From NCBI GenBank assembly GCA_002373045.1, contig DFHU01000057.1, forward strand, positions 32,260 to 64,636: a stretch of DNA of 32,377 nucleotides. Reading direction: 5' to 3'. The notes below the pieces were generated by a model. It searched no databases, was not told the DNA's origin, and was given only the letters and a program-made list of their open reading frames with translations. Below, piece by piece: positions 24,613-32,377 of the stretch (its first letter is position 1; each line of letters starts with the position of its first letter). Source of the stretch: Pseudoselenomonas ruminantium (lineage in GTDB: Bacteria > Bacillota > Negativicutes > Selenomonadales > Selenomonadaceae). The translations under genes and the position numbers were made by a program.

Positions 24613-24653
24613 AGTGAATCGGTGCCATCTGCGGGGCCAGCACGGTATGGGTC
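24570..24653 (-). pseudogene. Double frameshift junction in the acyl-CoA dehydratase/activase
   Basis: Reading the minus strand, the expected protein runs ..HFTEDCKK, then THTVLAPQMAPIHFELF up to KHGLK, then AVIPPMPDKH. These three pieces are in three different frames. The first shift is one extra G at 24653 (AAGAAA-G-ACC), the second one extra G at 24570-24571 (CTTAAA-G-GCG). The 27 codons between (24572-24652) are intact in the middle frame. Removing both bases restores one frame of about 1418 residues, the usual size of the family. Either the gene is freshly broken or both are sequencing errors; both follow AAA, which makes error a real option. Confidence 0.88.
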
Positions 24654-27600
24654 TTTCTTGCAGTCCTCCGTAAAGTGCGGCCGCTCGATATCGGGCACGG
24701 CCTGATAAGCAATGGGCTTTTTGCGGGCCAGTGCCGCCATCAGGGAGCGCAGACGAATCCGCGCCGCACCGAGGTTCGATACCTCATCCAGCTTAATCAT
24801 CGTGTAGATGCGCTGATGTTTTTCCAGAATGTCCTTGACCTGCTCCGTGGTCAAAGCATCGAGGCCGCAGCCAAAGGAACTGAACTGAATCAGCGTCAGG
24901 TTGGGGTGCTCGGCTACGAACTGCGCCGCATGATACAGACGGGCATGATAGCTCCACTGGTTGACCACCTGCAAACGCTGTGCCTTGACTGGCAGATGAT
25001 AGACGGCATCTTCGGACAGGATGGGCAGTTTATAGGACTGAATCATCTCGGGAATGCCGTGGTTGATTTCCGGGTCCACATGATAGGGACGGCCCACGAG
25101 CATAATCGCCTGCTGTCCGGTGCGCTCAATATGCTCCAAAATCTTTTTGCCATAATCGCGCACATCTTCGCGATAACGGGCAATTTCTATATAAGCAGTT
25201 TCCACCGCTGCCGCGATTTCCTGTCTGCTGATGTGCTCCCGCTTGCCCAGTTCCTCATAGAGACGAACCGTCAGACGCTTCTTGTCATGGATAGGCACAA
25301 ATGGCTGAATGAACTCCACGTTCTGCTCGCGCAGAACATCCATATTCCCCCGGATATTTTCCGCATAAGAAGCCACAATCGGACAGTTGAAATGATTGTC
25401 CGAATCATGCACCTCGTCCTCCATATTATAGGGCGCACAAGGGTAAAAAATCTTTTTGATGCCCTTTTCCACCAAATCCATAATATGACCATGCGTAATC
25501 TTGGCCGGATAGCAAAGGGAATCCGACGGTACCGTGGCCATGCCCTTGTAATACATCTTCGCACTGGACTTACCCGACAGTTCCACCCGATAGCCTAAGA
25601 AAGTCAGGAAGGTAAACCAGAACGGATAATCCTCATACATATTGAGCACGCGGGGAATACCAATCGTCCCGCGGCTCGGATGTTCCAACGGACGATAATA
25701 TTTGAATACGCGGTTGTATTTATACGCGTAAATATTCGGCGTTTCCTCTTCAGTCTGCTTTTGACCGCCAACGCCGCGCTCACAGCGATTGCCCGTAAAA
25801 TACTTGCCGCCGTCCGGGAATTTCTGCATGGTAATCAGACAGCTGTTGCCACAGCCCTTACAGCGGTAAGAGCTGGTTTCCACATGGAATTCCTGCAGTT
25901 TATTGAGCGGCAGGATAGACGAATGCTCCTGACCGCTTTCCAGAGCCAGAATCGCCGCCCCATACGCGCCCATAAGTCCGGCAATATCGGGACGGATAAC
26001 CTCTCTGTCCAGCAGTTTTTCCATACAGCGCAATACGGCATCATTGTAAAAAGTACCGCCCTGCACGACAATATGGTCGCCCAGTTCCCGCACATCCTTT
26101 AACTGCATAACCTTAAACAGGGCATTTTTGATGACGGAAAAGGCAATCCCCGCAGAAATATCCGCGACCTCTGCGCCTTCCTTCTGCGCCTGTTTGACCT
26201 TGGAATTCATAAACACCGTACAGCGCGTGCCCAAGTCCACAGGAGCCTTGGAAGTCAAAGCCTTTTGCGCAAACTGTGCCGGCGTCATGGACAGCCCTTC
26301 GGCAAAGTTCTGGATAAAGGAGCCGCATCCTGCCGAACAGGCTTCATTCAGCGTGATATTGCCAATATTGCCGTCTTTGACAAAGAAGCACTTCATATCC
26401 TGACCGCCAATATCGAGCACAAAGGTGACTTCCGGACAGAATTCCTGTGCCGCCCGCAGATGCGCAAAAGTCTCGACCTCGCCGCCGTCGGCATGGAGAG
26501 CCGCCTTGACGATGGCTTCACCGTAACCGGTAGTCATGGTGCTGGCAATATAAGTGCCTTCCGGCAGGGCTTTATAGAGTTCCTGCATTTCCCGCACAAC
26601 CGTGGAAAGCGGCGAGCCCTGATTGCTGCCGTAAGACGTATAGAGAATTTCCTTATCACGGCCCACAGCCGTTATCTTTGTAGTGGTAGAACCGGCATCA
26701 ATGCCCACATAGACCGGCCCTTGATAGTCTGCCAGATTCCCGCGTTTTACCTTGTCCTTATCATGACGGGCCTTAAAGGCTTTATACTCCGCATCATTGG
26801 CAAACAGCGTAAAATCCGCCTGCCGCGTTTCACCGGCGGCAGCATTTTTCGCCTCTGCAATGCTTTTTTCCAGCTGTGCTACATCGATTTCCTGTGCTTC
26901 TTCGGAAAGAGCCGCCCCCATAGCCACAAAGTAATTGCCGTAATCCACATCTACCACATGGTCATTATCCAGTTTCAGTGTTTCGATAAACCGTCTGCGC
27001 AATTCCGGCAAAAAGTGCAGCGGGCCACCTAAGAAAGCCACATGCCCGTCAATAGGCCGTCCTTGTGCCAGATTACCAATGGTCTGATTGACCACCGCCT
27101 GAAAGATGGACAGGGCAATGTCCGCCTTTTCTACGCCATCATTCATCAGGGCCTGAATATCCGTCTTGGCAAACACACCGCAGCGCGAAGCAATGGTGTA
27201 AATCTGCCTGCCCTTGGCGGCCAGCTCGTTAAGTCCGCTGGCATCCGTCGAGAGCAGCGAGGCCATATGGTCGATAAACGAGCCGGTACCGCCGGCACAA
27301 ACGCCGTTCATGCGCTGTTCCGGAGCCTCACCGAAGTAGGTTATCTTGGCATCCTCGCCGCCGAGCTCCACCACGGTATCCGTCTGGGGAATGAGATTTT
27401 TTACGGCTGCTGCGCAGGCAATAACCTCCTGCACAAAGGGCAGACCAATACGCTGCGCAATACCCATGCCTGCCGAACCAGTAAGCGCGAAGGAAAACTT
27501 CTTCTCTCCCACCAGAGATTTCAACTGCGTCAGATTCTCTTGCAAGGCATTGCCAATTTCTGAAAAATGCCGGGCATAGTTCTTGTAGAGAATATTCTTC

Positions 27601-27671
27601 TCATGATCAAGCACCACCAGCTTAATGGTCGTGGAGCCCACATCTATACCCACATTCAAAAGGGACTTCAT
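24609..27671 (-). CDS. Acyl-CoA dehydratase activase / 2-hydroxyacyl-CoA dehydratase fusion, N-terminal part
   Basis: N-terminal two thirds of a large fused protein; the frame runs 1020 codons but only the first 1006 are genuine. It has two BadF/BcrA-type ASKHA ATPase domains: NVGIDVGSTTIKLVV (6-20) with VCAGGTGSF (Cys125) and Cys164, then YVGIDAGSTTTKITAV (321-336) with EACSAGCGSF (Cys445, Cys449) and Cys484. A cysteine cluster (CKGCGNSC, 604-611, plus Cys630) and a DUF2229/dehydratase part follow (YPCAPYNMEDEV). Activases use ATP to push an electron into the Fe-S dehydratase. The physiological substrate of this fused type is not known. A consensus promoter lies upstream; a hairpin ends the gene. 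Confidence 0.88.
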   Translation of the reverse strand: MKSLLNVGIDVGSTTIKLVVLDHEKNILYKNYARHFSEIGNALQENLTQLKSLVGEKKFSFALTGSAGMGIAQRIGLPFVQEVIACAAAVKNLIPQTDTVVELGGEDAKITYFGEAPEQRMNGVCAGGTGSFIDHMASLLSTDASGLNELAAKGRQIYTIASRCGVFAKTDIQALMNDGVEKADIALSIFQAVVNQTIGNLAQGRPIDGHVAFLGGPLHFLPELRRRFIETLKLDNDHVVDVDYGNYFVAMGAALSEEAQEIDVAQLEKSIAEAKNAAAGETRQADFTLFANDAEYKAFKARHDKDKVKRGNLADYQGPVYVGIDAGSTTTKITAVGRDKEILYTSYGSNQGSPLSTVVREMQELYKALPEGTYIASTMTTGYGEAIVKAALHADGGEVETFAHLRAAQEFCPEVTFVLDIGGQDMKCFFVKDGNIGNITLNEACSAGCGSFIQNFAEGLSMTPAQFAQKALTSKAPVDLGTRCTVFMNSKVKQAQKEGAEVADISAGIAFSVIKNALFKVMQLKDVRELGDHIVVQGGTFYNDAVLRCMEKLLDREVIRPDIAGLMGAYGAAILALESGQEHSSILPLNKLQEFHVETSSYRCKGCGNSCLITMQKFPDGGKYFTGNRCERGVGGQKQTEEETPNIYAYKYNRVFKYYRPLEHPSRGTIGIPRVLNMYEDYPFWFTFLTFLGYRVELSGKSSAKMYYKGMATVPSDSLCYPAKITHGHIMDLVEKGIKKIFYPCAPYNMEDEVHDSDNHFNCPIVASYAENIRGNMDVLREQNVEFIQPFVPIHDKKRLTVRLYEELGKREHISRQEIAAAVETAYIEIARYREDVRDYGKKILEHIERTGQQAIMLVGRPYHVDPEINHGIPEMIQSYKLPILSEDAVYHLPVKAQRLQVVNQWSYHARLYHAAQFVAEHPNLTLIQFSSFGCGLDALTTEQVKDILEKHQRIYTMIKLDEVSNLGAARIRLRSLMAALARKKPIAYQAVPDIERPHFTEDCKKDPYRAGPADGTDSL

Positions 27672-27725
27672 AGTTTCACCACCTGAGTTGATTCCTAAAA
27701 TAAACCTTTTTCAGGTTCCTTTCAT

Positions 27726-27754
27726 ATTATATAAAATTCAACCCCGTGTTGCAA
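27726..27754 (-). promoter_or_regulatory. Promoter of the dehydratase/activase gene
   Basis: On the minus strand, TTGCAA (27749-27754) and TATAAT (27726-27731) are 17 nt apart, upstream of the ATG at 27671. The leader can form a small AACCT/AGGTT hairpin just after the start site. Confidence 0.75.
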
Positions 27755-27780
27755 GTTGATTTGTTACAAAATGCACGTAA

Positions 27781-28557
27781 TCAATATTCAACACGATAGA
27801 GATATAAACCACAGGCAGGCGCTGTGGCACTGGCCTGATGGCGGTCAAGGCTTTCCATGATCTCGGCAAAACGAGCCACACTGATGCGCCCTAAGCCAAC
27901 ATTCGCCACCGTCCCAATGATATTGCGTACCATATGATAGAGAAAGCCATTGCCATAAATGGTAAATTCGAGCATATCCCCCGGGCGTTCTTCCACCTTG
28001 GCCTCATAGATCGTGCGCACTGGGCTCATGGGTGCCCCCCCTGCTGCCCTAAAAGCACTGAAATCATGCGTGCCCTTGATTAAATCGAGCGCGGCCTGCA
28101 TTTTTGACCGGTCAAGTTGACGCCGCTCAAACCACGCATAACGCGTCGTCAAGGGATTCGGGGTAGTTCCCTGCTGTATGCGGTAGATATAAGTTTTGGC
28201 CTTGGCGCTATGGCGGGCACTAAAGTCCGCCTCGGCCTCCCATGCCTCCTTGACCACGATATCATCCGGCAGCAAACTGTTCACCGCCAGCGGCACGCGC
28301 TCAATGGGAATACGCCCGTTAGTGAAAAAATTGACCACCTGTCCATAGGCATGCACGCCGGCATCAGTCCTGCCGGATGCCGCCAGCTCTATGCTGTCGC
28401 CAAAGATAACGGCCAGTTTCTGCTCCAAAACATTCTGCACCGCCACCACCGGCGGACTCTGCCGCTGAAAACCATGATAGGCTGTGCCATCATAGGCCAC
28501 CTTTAAGGCGATATTGCGCGCTCTGGCTTTCATTTCCTCTTTATGCTCCGTTTTCAT
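27781..28557 (-). CDS. truA: tRNA pseudouridine(38-40) synthase
   Basis: TruA converts U38-U40 in the tRNA anticodon arm to pseudouridine. The 258-residue protein shows KVAYDGTAYHGFQRQ, the catalytic motif SGRTDAGVHAYGQV with Asp65, the second half motif FLYHMVRNIIGT, and LYLYRVEY at the end. It starts at the ATG overlapping the ecfT stop by 4 nt (ATGA), so it is translationally coupled to the transporter genes; an in-frame ATG eight codons later has its ribosome binding site too close. Truncation is not seen. The place after ecfT is common in Firmicutes. Confidence 0.96.
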   Translation of the reverse strand: MKTEHKEEMKARARNIALKVAYDGTAYHGFQRQSPPVVAVQNVLEQKLAVIFGDSIELAASGRTDAGVHAYGQVVNFFTNGRIPIERVPLAVNSLLPDDIVVKEAWEAEADFSARHSAKAKTYIYRIQQGTTPNPLTTRYAWFERRQLDRSKMQAALDLIKGTHDFSAFRAAGGAPMSPVRTIYEAKVEERPGDMLEFTIYGNGFLYHMVRNIIGTVANVGLGRISVARFAEIMESLDRHQASATAPACGLYLYRVEY

Positions 28558-29351
28558 AATGCGTAACTAACTCCCAATCCGGCACTAAATAAGGCAAAAA
28601 CACCGATTGCCACATAATCCAGTCTCCCCAGCTTCATTTCCTTCATGCGGGTACGCCCTTCACCCCCGCGGTAACAACGCGCCTCCATCGCCAGTGCCAA
28701 ATCATCTGCCCGGCGAAACGCCGACAAAAAGAGCGGCACCAGAATGGGCACCATGTTTTTCAGCCGTGACATAATGCTGCCCGTGACAAAATCAGCTCCG
28801 CGCGACTGCTGCGCCTTCATGATTTTATCCGTTTCGCTGATTAAGGTCGGAATAAAGCGCAGGGCAATGGTCATCATCATCGCGAGCTCATGCGCCGGCA
28901 GCCCCAGACGCTTAAACGGCGACAGCAGGCTTTCGAGCGCATCGGTCAGCTTCAGTGGGCTGGTCGTGAACGTCAAAAGCGTACTCAAAATAATCAGCAA
29001 CATTAACCGCACGCTGATTAACGCTCCCTGCTCCACACCTTCCTGCGTGATGACAAACTGCCAAATGCGGTAAAGCTCCCGTCCCGGGTGGCTGAATAAA
29101 TGCAGGACAAAGGTAAAGAGAATAATCCACCACAAGGGCTTTAACGAGCGCAGAACCATGCGCATAGGCACCTTGGAAATCATAATCATCAAAAAGGTGA
29201 GCACTGTCATAATGAGATACACCGGCGCACTGGTAAAGGCAAATACTTCAATCAACAAAATGAGCAGCAGTAAAATCTTCACCCGTGCATCCATGCGGTG
29301 TAAAAAAGAATCACCAGGGAAATACTGCCCAATCATAATATTATTTAACAT
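28554..29351 (-). CDS. ecfT: ECF transporter transmembrane protein EcfT
   Basis: EcfT is the membrane coupling protein of ECF vitamin or metal transporters. The 265-residue protein has several hydrophobic segments (for example VKILLLLILLIEVFAF and LRSLKPLWWIILFTFV) and the cytoplasmic coupling helices with QQSRGAD and AMEARCYRGGEG, equivalent to the two Ala-Arg-Gly motifs that contact the ATPases. It overlaps ecfA2 by 11 nt and truA by 4 nt. The substrate-binding S component is not in the window, so the substrate cannot be named; shared ECF modules serve many S components. Confidence 0.94.
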   Translation of the reverse strand: MLNNIMIGQYFPGDSFLHRMDARVKILLLLILLIEVFAFTSAPVYLIMTVLTFLMIMISKVPMRMVLRSLKPLWWIILFTFVLHLFSHPGRELYRIWQFVITQEGVEQGALISVRLMLLIILSTLLTFTTSPLKLTDALESLLSPFKRLGLPAHELAMMMTIALRFIPTLISETDKIMKAQQSRGADFVTGSIMSRLKNMVPILVPLFLSAFRRADDLALAMEARCYRGGEGRTRMKEMKLGRLDYVAIGVFALFSAGLGVSYAL

Positions 29352-30207
29352 GAAAAACCTCCCTGAGGGATTGCAGCCCCGCTTCCGGCGTTATTGCACT
29401 GCTATCTACAGGCAGACCGGCCTTCTGCAGGCGCTGCATGATTTGCATAATCTGCGGCGGCTCCAAGCCTGTCTCCTGTAAAAGCTGGGCATCGGCAAAG
29501 ATTTCTGCCGTGGTCCCAGCCGCACGAAGTTTTCCCGCCTGCATAACCAGTAGATTATCAGCCAGCCGCGCAATATCCTCCATGCTGTGCGATACAAAAA
29601 CAATGGTCAGATTCCACTTCTTGTGCAATTTCTGAATGGTGCTCATCAATTCCTCACGCCCCCGCGGGTCAAGCCCCGCTGCCGGCTCATCCAGCACCAG
29701 ATACTTAGGCCGCATAGCCAGTACCCCGGCAATCGCCACTCGGCGCATCTGCCCGCCGCTCAGGGCAAATGGCGACACATCCTTATAATCTTTGTAGGAC
29801 AAGCCCACCAGTTCCATGGCCTCGCGCACACGCTCCTGCACTTCCGCTTCGTCCAAGCCTTGATTTTGCGGGCCAAAGGCAATATCTTTTTCCACGGTTT
29901 CTTCAAATAGCTGCGTTTCCGCATACTGAAACACCATGCCCACCTGCTGACGCGCATGCCAGGCCTTTATCTTCGCAGCCTTGTCTTTTCCCAAAAGGTT
30001 TACACCGTCTACCAGCACTTCTCCCGCAGATGGCACTAAGAGACCATTGAGGTGCTGCACCAATGTAGATTTTCCCGAACCGGTATGTCCGGCAATTGCC
30101 GTAAAACTTCCCTCTTCAATAGTCAGATTTACTTTATCCAGCGCCACACGCTCATAAGGCGTCTTCGGCATATATACATAAGTGACATCTTTTAACTCAA
30201 TGGACAT
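29341..30207 (-). CDS. ecfA2: ECF transporter ATPase EcfA2
   Basis: One of the two ATPases that power ECF transport. The 288-residue protein has Walker A GHTGSGKST (40-48), Q-loop FQYAETQLFEETVEKDIAFG, signature LSGGQ (149-153) and Walker B YLVLDEPAAGLDP. I use the ATG at 30207 (MSIELKDVTYVYM), where GGAGG stands 6 nt upstream inside the end of ecfA1; the frame also runs seven codons further without support. It overlaps ecfA1 by 11 nt and ecfT by 11 nt. Confidence 0.95.
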   Translation of the reverse strand: MSIELKDVTYVYMPKTPYERVALDKVNLTIEEGSFTAIAGHTGSGKSTLVQHLNGLLVPSAGEVLVDGVNLLGKDKAAKIKAWHARQQVGMVFQYAETQLFEETVEKDIAFGPQNQGLDEAEVQERVREAMELVGLSYKDYKDVSPFALSGGQMRRVAIAGVLAMRPKYLVLDEPAAGLDPRGREELMSTIQKLHKKWNLTIVFVSHSMEDIARLADNLLVMQAGKLRAAGTTAEIFADAQLLQETGLEPPQIMQIMQRLQKAGLPVDSSAITPEAGLQSLREVFHVK

Positions 30208-31039
30208 AACAAGCCTCCAGAGCAGCAACTAAATCGTCATTGCGCAAAATATCCTGAGGCAGCGACAAACCATCCTTGCGCAAATTCCAGGCAAGTTCCA
30301 CAGCCAGCGGAACATCCAGTCCCAGCTTATGCAGCCGCGGGGCATCGGCAAAGATTTCCTGCGGCCTGCCCTGCTGCACCAGCTGCCCCTTTTCCATAAC
30401 AAGAATTTTATCGGCCTTGGCCGCTTCCTCCATAAAATGCGTAATGCAGATAAGCGTCAAGCCCCGCTCCTCATGCAGGTGTTCCACCGTCCCCATCACT
30501 TCCCTGCGCCCCTGCGGGTCGAGCATGGCCGTAGACTCGTCCAAAATCAGACAGCGGGTGTCCATCGCCAGTGCTCCGGCAATAGCTGCCCGCTGTTTCT
30601 GCCCCCCGGACAAAAGATGCGGAGCAAACTTGCGGAACTCTTCCATCCCCACAGCCCGCAAAGCCTCTGTTACCTGCTGGCGAATTTTCTCCGGCTCCAT
30701 GCCGAGATTTTCCGGGCCAAACGCCACATCATCTTCCACCACACCGGCAATCAGCTGATTGTCCGGATTTTGGAACACCATGCCCACCTGCCGCCGGATT
30801 GCCCAAATATCCTCCGGCTTTTTGGTGTCCAGACCATTAATCATACACTCACCCTCGGTGGGCTGCAGCAAGCCATTCAAATGCCGCGCCAATGTGGATT
30901 TGCCCGAACCATTAGCGCCTAAGATGGCGACAAACTCGCCTTCTTCTATCGTAAAGCTCACATCTTTTAATGCACAAAACTCCTGCTCTGTGCCTTTTCC
31001 ATATATATGTGTCAGATTGTTTACCTCTATAAATGCCAT
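30197..31039 (-). CDS. ecfA1: ECF transporter ATPase EcfA1
   Basis: Partner ATPase of EcfA2. The 280-residue protein shows Walker A GANGSGKST (41-49), Q-loop FQNPDNQLIAGVVEDDVAFG, signature LSGGQ (143-147), and Walker B LILDESTAMLDP (164-175) with Ser in place of the Pro of DEP, typical of EcfA1. It is the first gene of the ecfA1-ecfA2-ecfT-truA operon and has a promoter embedded in the preceding mtn terminator. Confidence 0.95.
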   Translation of the reverse strand: MAFIEVNNLTHIYGKGTEQEFCALKDVSFTIEEGEFVAILGANGSGKSTLARHLNGLLQPTEGECMINGLDTKKPEDIWAIRRQVGMVFQNPDNQLIAGVVEDDVAFGPENLGMEPEKIRQQVTEALRAVGMEEFRKFAPHLLSGGQKQRAAIAGALAMDTRCLILDESTAMLDPQGRREVMGTVEHLHEERGLTLICITHFMEEAAKADKILVMEKGQLVQQGRPQEIFADAPRLHKLGLDVPLAVELAWNLRKDGLSLPQDILRNDDLVAALEACYVH

Positions 31040-31077
31040 TGGACTTCCTCTTTCACTAGAATCACAATATAAAGCCT

Positions 31078-31107
31078 ATTATACAACAAAAGCCCTGCCC
31101 GTCACAA
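31078..31107 (-). promoter_or_regulatory. Promoter of the ecf operon
   Basis: On the minus strand, TTGTGA (31102-31107) and TATAAT (31078-31083) are 18 nt apart, upstream of ecfA1. The -35 element lies inside the loop/arm of the mtn terminator. Confidence 0.6.
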
Positions 31108-31122
31108 CAGGAACAGGCAGGG
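31093..31122 (-). terminator. Terminator after mtn
   Basis: A 9-bp GC-rich stem (arms 31093-31101 and 31114-31122, one G-U pair) is followed by CTTTTGTTG on the minus strand. It ends mtn transcription about 75 nt after the stop and overlaps the ecf promoter. Confidence 0.8.
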
Positions 31123-31195
31123 TGTATATGTCAATACTAAAAACAAAAGAATGAATCCAACGGATTACTTGAAGGTAGTTGTCAAAAAAACTCGT

Positions 31196-31885
31196 TCACT
31201 CAAGCATATACCTGACTACACATGCCGAATTAGCCGCTGCTTTTTTCTCAAATTCTTCAAAGCTCATGTGCCCACTGTCATCGGCCTTATCCGATATAGC
31301 CCGTAAAATCACAAAAGGAACATTATTCAAATAACACACCTGTGCAATGGCAGCACCTTCCATCTCCGTACAATCTCCGGCAAAATCGTTTACAATCCTG
31401 ACTTTTACTTCACTCGAAGCTATGAACTGGTCACCGGAACATATGCGGCCTTCTATTGCGCTTATGTCCGGCAGAACTGCATGCACTGCTTCCACAGCTT
31501 TTTTCCGCAAAGTTTCATCAGCAGCGAACGCAACCAGCCCTGTATAAGGAATTTCTCCTTTCTTGAAGCCAATAGCTTCCACTGTAAAATCATGCTGTAC
31601 TGCATCTACCGACACCACGATATCGCCAATATCCAAATTATTGTTTAACGAACCCGCCACACCGGTATTGATAATATGCGTAACCTGAAAATCATCAATC
31701 AAAATCTGAGCGCAGATAGCTGCATTGACCTTACCAATACCGGATTGCACTACAACCACATCATAATTTCCCAGCTGCCCGCCCCAAAATTCCATGCCTG
31801 CTTTCTTTTCCTGACGCTCAACCTTCATTTCGCCCTTGAACAAAGCCACTTCCGATTTCATTGCACCAATGATACCTATTTTCAT
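31196..31885 (-). CDS. mtnN: 5'-methylthioadenosine/S-adenosylhomocysteine nucleosidase
   Basis: MtnN cleaves MTA and SAH to adenine plus the thioribose or homocysteine product, clearing by-products of SAM use. The 229-residue protein has KIGIIGAMKSE with Glu12, NTGVAGSLN, the substrate-site TEMEGAAIAQVC, and RAISDKAD with the catalytic Asp. The ATG at 31885 gives the usual start; a TTG six bases upstream is equally well placed after AAGGAG and would add two residues. It lies downstream of the rRNA operon and upstream of the ecf operon. No strong promoter is certain in the spacer before it. Confidence 0.95.
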   Translation of the reverse strand: MKIGIIGAMKSEVALFKGEMKVERQEKKAGMEFWGGQLGNYDVVVVQSGIGKVNAAICAQILIDDFQVTHIINTGVAGSLNNNLDIGDIVVSVDAVQHDFTVEAIGFKKGEIPYTGLVAFAADETLRKKAVEAVHAVLPDISAIEGRICSGDQFIASSEVKVRIVNDFAGDCTEMEGAAIAQVCYLNNVPFVILRAISDKADDSGHMSFEEFEKKAAANSACVVRYMLE

Positions 31886-32113
31886 AAGCAACCTGCCTCT
31901 CCTTACAAAAACTTCACTTTTCTAATATACACTATAAGCAGCCAACGCTGGCCTACTCATAGCAGTTTCTTCACAGGTTACTTTATTCGACAAGAGCAAA
32001 GTTTTTCCTTCCCATAAAATTATATCCGTATGCGTGAGGCTCATAAACTGGCTTCGAAGATGGTGAAGCAGCAAATTCCAGCATTCTTCCTGCGCTATAT
32101 CTAAACACGAAAA
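31886..32113. other. Spacer between the rRNA operon and mtn
   Basis: About 230 nt with no supported gene. A 65-codon open frame crosses it but lacks a ribosome binding site and recognisable content. The mtn promoter should be here; TATATT near 31925 is a weak -10 candidate without a good -35. Confidence 0.4.
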
Positions 32114-32133
32114 AAGCACCCTAACGGGTGCTT
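32114..32133 (-). terminator. Terminator of the rRNA operon
   Basis: An 8-bp stem AAGCACCC/GGGTGCTT (32114-32121 and 32126-32133) with a 4-nt loop, followed by TTTTTT-rich sequence on the minus strand, just 3' of the 5S rRNA. Confidence 0.9.
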
Positions 32134-32140
32134 ATCACTT

Positions 32141-32257
32141 AACTGGCAACGCCCTATCCTCCCAGTCCGTCTCCAGACAAGTACTTTCGGCGTATGAGTG
32201 CTTAACTACTGTGTTCGGTATGGGAACAGGTGGAACCACTCAGCTATCGTCACCAGA
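32141..32257 (-). rRNA. rrf: 5S ribosomal RNA
   Basis: On the minus strand the sequence begins TCTGGTGACGATAGCTGAG and continues with the conserved ACCTGTTCCCATACCGAACA loop region, GTAGTTAAGC and the 3' stem ending GGGCGTTGCCAG, about 117 nt long. The ends can pair. It follows the 23S rRNA and is followed by a strong terminator. End positions are good to a few nucleotides. Confidence 0.95.
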
Positions 32258-32328
32258 TATTTAATTGAATGTTATGCACATTCAAAACTATACAGAAGAA
32301 ATTTTGTATCGAACATTTTAGCTCTGAA

Positions 32329-32377
32329 AGATAAGCCCTCGATTTATTAGTATTGGTCCGCTGCATGCCTTACGGCA
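32329..32377 (-). rRNA. rrl: 23S ribosomal RNA, 3' end only
   Basis: The minus strand at the right edge reads GGACCAATACTAATAAATCG followed by AGGGCTTATC, matching the conserved 3' terminus of 23S rRNA (CUAAUA..UCGAGG). Only about 50 nt are in the window. The 3' boundary near 32329 is approximate. About 70 nt of spacer separate it from 5S. Confidence 0.88.

Noticed and set aside
24509..24712. Possible small gene of 67 codons
   Set aside because: It is the middle frame of the broken dehydratase gene; its centre completes that protein.
1..32377. CRISPR array, tRNA genes, insertion sequences
   Set aside because: No regularly spaced repeats, no tRNA cloverleaf and no transposase or integrase were seen on reading through both strands.

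Overview
The window reads as a stretch of a low-to-medium GC, Gram-negative-type Firmicute, most likely a Negativicute close to Selenomonas/Mitsuokella. This placement is inferred from protein flavour and gene content: a str operon with an L7Ae-like gene, a long pur operon with an unfused purH, consensus sigma-A promoters and a fused acyl-CoA dehydratase/activase. No marker was searched. Every gene I accept lies on the minus strand, so transcription runs from high to low coordinates.

From the high-coordinate end, the window opens with the 3' end of a 23S rRNA, then a complete 5S rRNA with its terminator. Next come mtn (MTA/SAH nucleosidase) and an overlapping operon ecfA1-ecfA2-ecfT-truA (core of an ECF vitamin/metal transporter plus tRNA pseudouridine synthase). 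After this comes a large acyl-CoA dehydratase/activase gene broken by two +1 frameshifts about 80 nt apart, and a Phd/ParE toxin-antitoxin pair with a perfect palindromic operator.

The accessory core is 10.6-22.7 kb. It holds a DUF499 ATPase, a small conserved subunit, a DUF1156 DNA methylase, an embedded Abi_2 (AbiD/AbiF-type, HEPN) protein, and a PLD-SNF2 helicase. The ATPase, methylase and helicase match what has been called a helicase-methylase-ATPase (Hma) anti-phage system. The Abi_2 gene sits inside it with its own near-consensus promoter and a strongly structured 5' leader, which looks like a candidate RNA partner or RNA antitoxin. This is the most interesting part of the window.

Below 10.6 kb are two housekeeping operons. 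The first is purC-purE-purF-purM-purN-purH(IMP cyclohydrolase domain only)-purD, with a clear promoter and a long inverted repeat downstream. The second is the str operon (L7Ae-like, rpsL, rpsG, fusA, and tuf running off the left edge). The pur operon makes enzymes for several steps from PRPP to IMP, but purL/Q/S, purK, purB and the AICAR transformylase half of PurH are not in the window.
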